A stretch of 31,432 nucleotides of DNA, from the NCBI GenBank assembly GCA_015478945.1, contig JABUQX010088212.1:1-31432 (forward strand). The letters run 5' to 3'. Position numbers and translations under genes: made by a program. Under the pieces are notes generated by a model. That model was given only the letters and a program-made list of their open reading frames with translations. It did not search any database and had not been told where the DNA came from. Position 1 is the stretch's first letter, and every line of letters starts with the position of its first letter. Source of the DNA: Trachelipus rathkii (Eukaryota > Arthropoda > Malacostraca > Isopoda > Trachelipodidae). Below are positions 1 to 8,300 of this stretch, in pieces.

Positions 1-60
1 TTATATATATAAAAAAATACATAAAATTGAGTACTCAGATATTATACATACATAAAAAAA

Positions 61-430
<370 letters not shown>

Positions 431-524
431 AAAATAACACTAAATAAACTAAATTAATTATATTACTAAACTTATTATAATTAGTAATTTACGAATTTAT
501 TAACTTAATTTTATAAAAATTAAT

Positions 525-702
525 ATTAAAAAAGCAATTTGTGTCAAAAAAAATAAAAAAATAAAATAAAAAATCTCAAAAAATCAAAAAAATCCCCAAC
601 CCGTTCTAGAGAGAAATATTAATACTCTAGAGGGGTTGGGGATTTTTTGAGAATTTTTTTATTTTATTTTTATTTTTTTTGACACAAATTGCTTTTTTTA
701 AT
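525..702. repeat. Long inverted repeat (hairpin, MITE- or foldback-like)
   Basis: Two arms of about 80-88 nt are near-perfect reverse complements around a loop of about 12 nt near 612-624. The outer arm reads ATTAAAAAAGCAATTTGTGT and is mirrored at 683-702. The inner arm carries CCCCAACC and CTAGAG, mirrored at 625-642. The arms differ only by small indels in A/T runs and a couple of substitutions. It could be a foldback or MITE-type element or a snap-back product. I see no unambiguous target-site duplication. Confidence 0.75.
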
Positions 703-898
703 TAAAGCTTTACCGGTTCAAGTGTGCTTGAAAAGATAGTTTCATTATTTAAAGTTTTCGAAAAAGTATAGAGTCAAAAGTCATTTTATTCAATGATATC
801 TGTTCACATTATTTATCAATTTTCAATATTTTTATTTTATATAATCATAACTGAGTAAATGACAATTCAATTACTGGAATTTTATTAAAGAAAGACCA
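703..898. other. Gene-free spacer
   Basis: AT-rich unique-looking sequence between the hairpin and the hAT-like terminus. I see no ORF, RNA gene or repeat structure. It may be the inner part of the hAT-like relic, but nothing shows this directly. Confidence 0.4.
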
Positions 899-998
899 TT
901 TGAAACCAGAATTTTTGGTTCTGGCCGGAACTGGAACTTCCAAAAAATTGAGGTTCCGGTGGAAGTTCCGGTTGGAACCTGGTTCCGGTACATCCCTA
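899..998. mobile_element. hAT-like transposon terminus (one end only)
   Basis: The segment is full of TTCCGG/CCGGAA subterminal motifs and ends, read on the minus strand, in TAGGGATGTACCGGAA. This nearly matches the terminal repeats of the complete insertion at 23891-26441 (TAGGGGTGTACCGGAA and TAGAGGTGTACCGGAA). The partner terminus is not visible in the window to the left, so this is a truncated or partly assembled copy. Any 8-bp duplication at 999-1006 cannot be tested without the other end. Confidence 0.6.
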
Positions 999-999
999 A

Positions 1000-1010
1000 T
1001 GATATATAGC

Positions 1011-1048
<38 letters not shown>

Positions 1049-1094
1049 ACTATATATATATATAATATACCGTCTTATGATATATATATATATA
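1000..1094. repeat. (TA)n microsatellite, left flank of element 1
   Basis: TA dinucleotide tract directly abutting the left LTR. A similar tract begins immediately after the right LTR at 13937, so element 1 appears to have inserted into a TA microsatellite. The 5 bp before the LTR (1090-1094, ATATA) equal the 5 bp after the other LTR (13937-13941), but in a TA repeat this is weak evidence of a target-site duplication. Confidence 0.85.
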
Positions 1095-3039
1095 TGTAGG
1101 TAGTTTTGTTCCCTCCAAAATAAATATATTGATTTTTTTACTCGCCTTCAATCGGGTGGAGTTCTACAATCTTCTGGAAGAGCCCAGCCCTGGGAGTCGA
1201 TGTCGCTCCTCGAAGTCTGCGCGATCTTCCTTGTGCTGTGGGAAATAAAGATGACTATATGTAATTAAATTGCGCAGTGGAAATTTCGTTTTTATCGTTG
1301 CTCTGCTAAGTACTCTGCTCTTTCTTTACCTGATTTCGTTAATGATCGTATATTTCTTTCTCATCTAAATATTCTTGAATAGTTACTCTCCTCTCTTTAC
1401 TTCGCTTTTGGTTCGGCCCGTTTGTGTTTTTTCTTGTCTTATTTGAAAGTTGGGCTTTCCGATATCTTTCTATCTTTACTTTCCTTCAACGTCCACTTCT
1501 GGTGTTAATTCCTATAAAAATAAGAGCGCTAAAATATTTGTTCTCTACAAGACTTCGGATATAGTCAAGATGTTTCAGTATTACAGATATAGTCAAATTA
1601 GATATTAGTATGAGGATCGATTCGTTACTCACCGAATGGCCAAACACCTTTGTTATTTTCAACTTACTCGGATGACCACCAGCGGGCTAATAAGACTCAA
1701 AACAATTAATATAAATTGACTAATGCTTTATTTAATCTTATCTTTTCCTTTCTTTGTACAAACCTATCTAAGTATTTTTTTACGGGATTTCCCCTGAATA
1801 TACATATGTATATCCACAAATATCAAAAAAAATAATGATTTATAAAAATAAAAATGGTATAAATACTTAATAAAAATGAAAAATAAAAATAATATATATA
1901 TATATACGTAAATGTTATAAAAAAATCTCTTTGACACTATTCAACTATTCAGAAAATTTTGCTTGCATTTATATTCCTTTATAAATATTTTTCTTGCATT
2001 TATATTCCCTTATAAAAATTTGCTTGCATTTATATTCCTTTATCAATGGGGATATGAATGATGGATGAAAGAAATGAAAAGGGAAGAGGGGGGAAATGAA
2101 GATGAAGAATGAGGGTGAAAATGAGAAGATGAAGTAACTCTGATCTAGACTGGCGGGTACCTTTTTGTCAGTATACCTTATTATATACTTTATGATAGCA
2201 AGACACCAAGAATAGTTAAACAATAAGAACAATATAATAATAACAATAATAATTAATAATAAATAATAATATAATAATATAATTAATAGATGATAATAAT
2301 AATAATAATAATAATAATTAATGATAATAATAATAATAATAATAATAACAATAATAATGTAATACTGATGCAAGCAGCAATGTACTTTATACTTTTAAGC
2401 GAAAACCACAATTTATTATTGGTTTACCTTAATAGGTGCCATGACAGATGTTGTTTGGCTTTTATTGTGCGAAGAACGACTAGTCCGTTACTTCGGCTTG
2501 TTGTTGGCAAAGTTTTTAAGCTCTGGTTGATAAATCACAAGAAGAAATCTGCTGCAATTGTTGATGAACGATGATTCTGATTCTTAATTAGTTCCTCAAC
2601 CCGTTCCTGTCAACAAAAATTTGAATTTATTAACTTATTACTCCTTCACCATCAACCTCCCATTCCACTTCTCCACCATAACCTCAATCTCTCCTCCCTT
2701 ACTGATCTTTACTTTACCATACTAGTAACAGTTTCACAATATTATAAATATTCTATATGCTATAAATCAATTAAATTTCGCTTACCCTTTTGATAAAGGG
2801 AAAAAGGATTTTCCTTTTCTCTTCGAGCTTCTTTCTGTGGTTGATGTTGCTTAAACTTCTTTAAGTATTTTCTCCTATTCACTAAGGATCTTCACTATTT
2901 GTTCTTATTTTATGGTATTTCTTCTCTATTCACGATGTCTTTTATTTGGTTTTGTTTGAGCTTTATTTTGTCACTATATAACAATTTTTACCTTACTGAA
3001 ACGAGATGGGAAGAAAAGAATAATTTGAAAACCATCTTA
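1095..3039 (-). repeat. 3' LTR of element 1 (left copy)
   Basis: Direct repeat of 12017-13936. On the minus strand it runs from TAAGATGG (just after the PPT) to a terminal CTACA. Shared internal features are an ATT/AAT microsatellite (about 2222-2360 here), a triplicated unit near 1961-2045 and a block of unique sequence after it. The frames it holds come from microsatellite translation or are unsupported short ORFs, so I call none. The outer 65 bp match the partner LTR poorly, with many small indels, next to the TA tract, which looks like local sequence error. Confidence 0.93.
1961..2045 (-). promoter_or_regulatory. Triplicated TATA-like unit in LTR
   Basis: Three tandem copies of a unit of about 28 nt whose minus-strand core is GAATATAAATGCAAG. 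Each carries a TATAAA-like box in transcription direction. The same three copies occur in the 5' LTR at about 12897-12982. A core-promoter or enhancer role is an inference from the TATA-like core and its place in the LTR. Confidence 0.4.
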
Positions 3040-3054
3040 TTCCTCCCCACCCGT
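3040..3054 (-). promoter_or_regulatory. Polypurine tract (PPT), element 1
   Basis: Directly upstream of the 3' LTR in transcription direction the minus strand reads ACGGGTGGGGAGGAA. The core ACGGGTGGGGAGG (3042-3054) is identical to that of element 2 at 17434-17446. The position and purine content fit the plus-strand primer of LTR-element replication. Confidence 0.85.
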
Positions 3055-3298
3055 CAATGCTGGTGTTGACGCACCATCTTAAAGATCTATCCTTAACTTG
3101 GTTTTCCTTTTCCTCTTTTCAAGTTCATACTTTCCTGTCTATAATCCAAAATCAAAAATAAAATTTCTTTCCATCATCAATTACTTCCTTCCGGAGTAAA
3201 AATTAACAACCTTTCTTTAAGGTTTTTTTCATAAATCAAAATTCAAAAAAAATAAAACATTCTTGGATTAAAAATACATGATGAGGAGGATCTTGTCC

Positions 3299-4651
3299 CT
3301 ACTCATCACATATATTCCGGACTCTTCGTTTTACCTCTTCCATCGACAGCTCCTGACCGTAGGCCATCATGAAACCTTGGATTTGTACCAGACTAGTCTG
3401 TACTCGTTCTCTAAAAGCGGTCTGAACATCCACGGTTTCAACCAAAGGGACCGATCTTGTGACACTCAGCGCCACAGATGATGTAGAGCTTTGCGACTGA
3501 TTCGATGTCAGCCGTTGACGCCGCTGATACGGGGTTTCTCTGGGTCTCCTAGTACGGGGACGACCACGTCGCTCTACTACGACCGCGGATGTTTGATCCA
3601 CAATACCCGGATCCACATCTCCAAACCGAATTGGGGAATAACTTCTGACTCTAGGGGCAACAGCTTCGCTTGGCACCTCCGGGACAATAGCAGAGTTGTC
3701 CGGCACTTGTTGTTCGTGGGAACTTGGCCCCACCTCCGTAGGATCATTAGCCGGTTGCTCCGGGACTGGTGAACTGCTCATTTCCTCACCACTAACCTCA
3801 CTCACCACTACCATTTCCTCTACTACTTCCACTATCTCTTGGACTACTCCTTGGATAGCTGGTGTTACCGGTGCTACTACAGGTTCCGGAACTGAGGAAG
3901 ATGTTTCTGCTCCTACCAACTTCAACTCCTCTCCGAAATACCCCAGAGCCCGCATTTTTATAATTATCTGCCTGCTCAAATCGCACCCCGGGTGTAATCC
4001 ATCTCTCAAAAATCCCTGCTCCCCCAGGGTATACACTCTTCCTTCCATAAAATTTTTAACATTGAGCTTGTGACCCGGCAATCCCTTTACAGCATATATA
4101 ACCGGAAAGGAACTCTTTTGGTGCCATTGTATGGTATCTCTTCGAAGCTGCCGGATGTGAGCATGCATCTTTGTAGCCTGCAAATGCAGAATCCGATCGG
4201 AATATTCAGGTGCATGATTATATATATCTTGCACTCGTTTGGGATAATTCAGTACCAACTTCCGATTATATTCCACCAAGTCAAGGAATGGTGGTATCCC
4301 CAAAATGACTTGCATTTGGGGATTGAGACGAGCACATTTTTGGGAAAATCTCGAGAACCTTTGGGCAAAGTCCTCGATTTGAAAGGAAAAATTAGCCGTA
4401 TCTACCCAATATCCCTCAGGTCGACTGAATGGCCCCGGAACAGATAACCGCGTCTGATTATAAGCTTCCGGAATTATTGTAAAAATTATCAAATGTGTAT
4501 AGTCAGGCTTTACTATCATGTGAGCCATATCACTAAACCAAGCCAGCTTTTTCCCCGGGTATGACTCAAAAACTACGGTGGCCCCGGGTAATAAGTCCTC
4601 AGTGTATGCATTCTTAAGATCACGCACCCACGAATGGCCCAATACCAAAAT
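3299..4651 (-). CDS. Third ORF: SGNH/GDSL-hydrolase-like protein with disordered tail
   Basis: About 450 codons in the env position. Numbering from the TTG at 4648, residues 2-10 read VLGHSWVRD, matching SGNH block I (GDS-like, here GHS) with Ser6 as nucleophile candidate. A Gly-containing stretch SYPGKKLAWF (29-38) fits block II. DGLHPG gives the block V Asp216-x-x-His219 pair. The block III Asn is uncertain; FTIIPEAYN is the best candidate. Residues of about 247-449 are Pro/Ser/Glu/Val-rich, with a basic RRGRPRTRRPR-type patch (nuclear-localisation-like) and a short amphipathic C-terminus. The first Met in frame is residue 41, after block I, and a strong 3' splice site abuts the ORF in phase 0, so the start codon probably lies on an upstream exon. 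No signal peptide, membrane segment or fusion peptide is seen, so it is not a classical Env. Esterase activity is inferred only. Confidence 0.72.
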   Translation of the reverse strand: MLVLGHSWVRDLKNAYTEDLLPGATVVFESYPGKKLAWFSDMAHMIVKPDYTHLIIFTIIPEAYNQTRLSVPGPFSRPEGYWVDTANFSFQIEDFAQRFSRFSQKCARLNPQMQVILGIPPFLDLVEYNRKLVLNYPKRVQDIYNHAPEYSDRILHLQATKMHAHIRQLRRDTIQWHQKSSFPVIYAVKGLPGHKLNVKNFMEGRVYTLGEQGFLRDGLHPGCDLSRQIIIKMRALGYFGEELKLVGAETSSSVPEPVVAPVTPAIQGVVQEIVEVVEEMVVVSEVSGEEMSSSPVPEQPANDPTEVGPSSHEQQVPDNSAIVPEVPSEAVAPRVRSYSPIRFGDVDPGIVDQTSAVVVERRGRPRTRRPRETPYQRRQRLTSNQSQSSTSSVALSVTRSVPLVETVDVQTAFRERVQTSLVQIQGFMMAYGQELSMEEVKRRVRNICDE

Positions 4652-4672
4652 CTGAAAAAAAAGAATAAAACC
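4652..4672 (-). promoter_or_regulatory. Candidate 3' splice site feeding the SGNH-like ORF
   Basis: The minus strand reads TTATTCTTTTTTTTCAG directly before ATTTTGG of the ORF: a 13-nt, almost pure pyrimidine tract plus CAG. The ORF is open from the first exon base (4651) in phase 0. The donor is not identified; candidates would lie in the 5' leader or gag, or near the pol end. Confidence 0.6.
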
Positions 4673-5310
4673 ATTTATATTAATCAGTTTAATAAATTTT
4701 TCATTTGGCTTTGATTTCCTTTAGTTAATTATTTGGAAACCCGGGTATTTGTCTAAATTGTTAGTTGTATGATTGTTTTTATTGTTTTTTTTCATTTATG
4801 TCTATTGTTTTTGTTATTATTTATGTGTGTGTATTGTTTACAAAAAAAATTTTTCAGTATTTTATGTATTTCCTTTATTTAGTTTTCAATATGTTTACTG
4901 TTTTTTCATTATGTTGATTATTTCTCTTTTTTATTTATCTCTATTATTGTCGTGTTCATTTACGTGTCTTCTTTATTTGAATTTATTTCTGTTGTATTTG
5001 TCTTTTTGTGTTTGGTGTTTGTTTTCCATTAATTTTATTATCTTCATTGTTCTGTGTATTTATTATTTTTTTTATGATTATTTATGATGTAATTTCATGT
5101 TTGTTTTTTTCTTGTTAAATTTATTTATTTTTGTTGTTTTTGTTACCTATATATATATTTTGTTATTTTCATTATTTTTATTTAAATTGTTTTTGTACAT
5201 TTATTTTTATTTAGGTTGTTGGTCATTGTTATTTTGTTGTTTTCCATATTTATATGTATTTTGTTTTTGTTTTATTTTATTTTTACATAATGTGTTTTTA
5301 TTATTTTTAA
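4673..5310 (-). other. A-rich spacer / putative intron between pol and third ORF
   Basis: About 640 bp that is extremely T-rich on the plus strand, hence A-rich and C-poor in the element RNA. It starts just after the pol stop and runs into the 3' splice site at 4652-4672. It looks intronic or spacer-like. Plus-strand frames here give only Phe/Leu/Tyr-rich low-complexity peptides. Confidence 0.6.
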
Positions 5311-8300
5311 TTATTGTGTTGTTTTTCGCTTTCGCTCTATCATGTACGGGAAGACTAACGGTAAGTCTTGACATAACCCTCTCGATCGGGTATATGGACG
5401 CTCACTTTCTGTTCTTTGTGATTCTAATTCAGTTAATCTATTTTTAAATAATTCATTATTACCTTCAAATCCCTCGAAAGACAAATCGTCAGGAGGGAAG
5501 TTTTCTCTCTGCCCATCCTGTTCTATATTCAAATAAGTTTCTGTTTCTATTTCTTCAACAATAGGCAACCCTACTACTGGGGTAGAATATGCCTGAATAT
5601 GTTCTTCAAACACTTTATTATTATTTGGTAAGGATTCCCTAAAATTCTCCTGTGGAGCTTGCAATGACTCCCAACGATAAAATGCCTCTTCTATCAAATC
5701 AGATGCATCCCATTGTAAATATTCATTGACTTCTTCTTCTTCAGCTGATTTTACTATATTACTCAAATCTCCGTGTGATCCGTTTTCCCTTTCTCTTTCA
5801 ATTATCTTTTCCAATTCTAAGTTAATCCTTTGCTGTTCTTTTATTAATCCTACAAAACTTTGTTTAACCTCACTTAATATTCTGTCATCAACGGTGAAAC
5901 CCTCGAAAGAGTCCTCGTCATCACTGTCATCATCTTCCCACTCTAACTCTACTGTCTCTAACGCTTTATGTTCGGTTTTCTCAAGTTCGAAAACTTCTTC
6001 CACTTCTCCTTTTTCTATCTCTGCTGCACCCCCACCCATCGCATATCTTTGAAACACTGAATTATTTGCTAAGTACTCAGGAGGCATTTTCCAATGTCGC
6101 AACTGCCGATGATGAGCCTTATATTGCCTTCCATCCTCCGGAGAGCGTAACACATATGTGACATGATTGTCATTTACCTTTATAATTTCATAAGGCCCAT
6201 GATACCTAGGATCAAATTTATTTTTCGTAAGATTTCCAGGGAGATGAGCCTTTAAACCTACCATTTGATGGACTTCATACGGAACGAATCTAACATGACT
6301 TTCCGTCCAACATTCTTCCTCCACAGGTAAAGGGAGTCCAGTTCTTAATTCATGTGCCTTTTTCAAGATATTTTCGCAAGGAGTTAAGTTCGTTTCCGTA
6401 TGAGTTGTATGATTATAAACTAACAAGACCTGTGACAATTCTTCATCCCATTTATTTGACTTCTTTACTGACATTCTCAGATATTGACTCAGGGTGCGAT
6501 TTACACGTTCGACCGCGCCGTTAGAAGATGGGGTATACGGGGTTGTTAGTACATGTTTTATTTGTTGTCTCTTTAAGAGCTCCTCGAACTCAGGTCCAAT
6601 AAATTCCCTACCGTTATCAGTAAGAAGCCGCTCCGGGAACTTTTGCAAAAATGGCAGTATTCTGTGTTGGAATGCATTTGCGACATTGATACTTTGTTTG
6701 TTTCTTATGGGAACAGCAGCCACCCACTTCGTGAAATGATCCACCATCACTAATGCATAATTGTTTCCCCTGGTAGAACAGGGAAATTGGATCAAATCCA
6801 TTGCTACCAATTCAAATGGTCTGGAAGTTACGATCTTAAGAGTGGGCGGTACATAGAGAATGTTTGAGATCTTACAAGCTTGACACTTACTACAGGTGGT
6901 AGTGATGTCATTACAGATAGTAGTTATCTTTGGGTGCCATACCCAGTTTATTAATAGAGAATGCAATTTATGTTTCCCGATGTGTGCAAACATCCAATGA
7001 GCTTTAATAGCTACCTCAGTTAAATAAGTTTTGGGGACAATGAGAGCAAATTCTCCCGTCGAGAATTCTCTGTACAAACGATCATTTATAAAAAATATAT
7101 ATTTACTTACGCGAGCAAATGGTTGTAATGGACCATTAAACGGCAATTTTCTTACGATGGCATTCTTTAATCGTCTCAACGTATAATCAGATTTTTGCAT
7201 CTTTCCAATATCATCATGCTCGATTTCCAAAGGATCTATTATGTTATCTGAATCGATTATGATATGATGAATTTTTGGATCATCCGGTATCTCGGTCTCT
7301 ACCTCCCCACCGGTGTTTTGGTCAACCAGGGGAACCTCTTTGTCAACTGTGGGTGATAATCTCACAACTTTGCCTTCCTCCTCCATTGACTCATCCAACA
7401 AAATCCTTTCCTCAAATTTTTCGGATGTTACCATGTTAGCACTGATCACTTCTTCCTCTTTATTTAGCGGCTGCATTGGAAGGCCCACTAGGAGATTGTA
7501 ATGGACTCCTCCACGGCACAAAAGATGAAAAATACTTTTCTCGGTATTTAATCCAAATTTTAAGGGTTTTGTATCCCCATAATACATCCAGACTTGTACT
7601 TTATACAATTTCGTAAATGCCAATATGGCTTGAGTTATTGGAAATTGACCCGCCTGTTTCATTAGCTGTAACCTTTTTGTTATTTGCCTTGATTCCTTCC
7701 CCGCGGGTAACCCATATACATCCCTATTTTCCAATAACTCCTTTGCAACTTCCTGTCTTACTTTTAAATGATGTTCCATCGACCCATACAACCCCACCGA
7801 AAAAGCCTGGAAAAGCGAATCTCCTCCTCCAGGAATCTTAATTTCTGAAAACCCCCCAGGGATGGCGTCTACTAGCAATGCTTCATACTCTTCGAATGTT
7901 TCTCCTACAGGAGATCTTGATAAAGCGTCAGCCACGACGTTTTCTTTACCTGGAATATACCGCAGCTCATAATCAATGTCGTTAATTTCCTCGAGCGTGC
8001 GAGCTACCCGAGCATTCACCAATGGCATACTGTGCAAATATAAAAGTGGCTGATGGTCAGTAAAGATGACCACTCTTATTCCATATAGGAAAGGTTTTAA
8101 TGCCCTCACAGCCCATCGTATAGCAGCTACCTCTTTTTCCGTTGTACTGTAGCGTTGTTCAGCTTTATTGAAAGTGGTTGAAATAAAAGCGATAGGACGT
8201 TCTTCACCAGATTGTGTCTGAGCGAGACACGCCCCTGCCCCGACATCAGAGGCATCCACATATAATAACAAGGGTGCTGCTTTCTCTGTACGATCTGGGT

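Noticed and set aside
1969..2373. Poly-Ile/Tyr/Asn frames in the LTR (also 2290-2574, 13126-13311, 13208-13471)
   Set aside because: These come from translation of the ATT/AAT microsatellite and are not conserved between LTRs as coding sequence.
3299..4651. Envelope glycoprotein call for the third ORF
   Set aside because: No signal peptide, furin-type site, fusion peptide or membrane anchor; the SGNH blocks explain the N-terminal half better.
4773..5447. Plus-strand frames giving Phe/Leu/Tyr-rich, membrane-like peptides
   Set aside because: They are translations of the T-rich strand of the A-rich spacer and of the antisense pol end. Low complexity, no motif, wrong strand.
7470..7845. Calling the OTU-like domain an active deubiquitinase
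   Set aside because: The Cys is Ser and the upstream Asp is Gly, so activity cannot be claimed. I recall that Drosophila Otu itself has Ser at this site, so inactivity cannot be claimed either.
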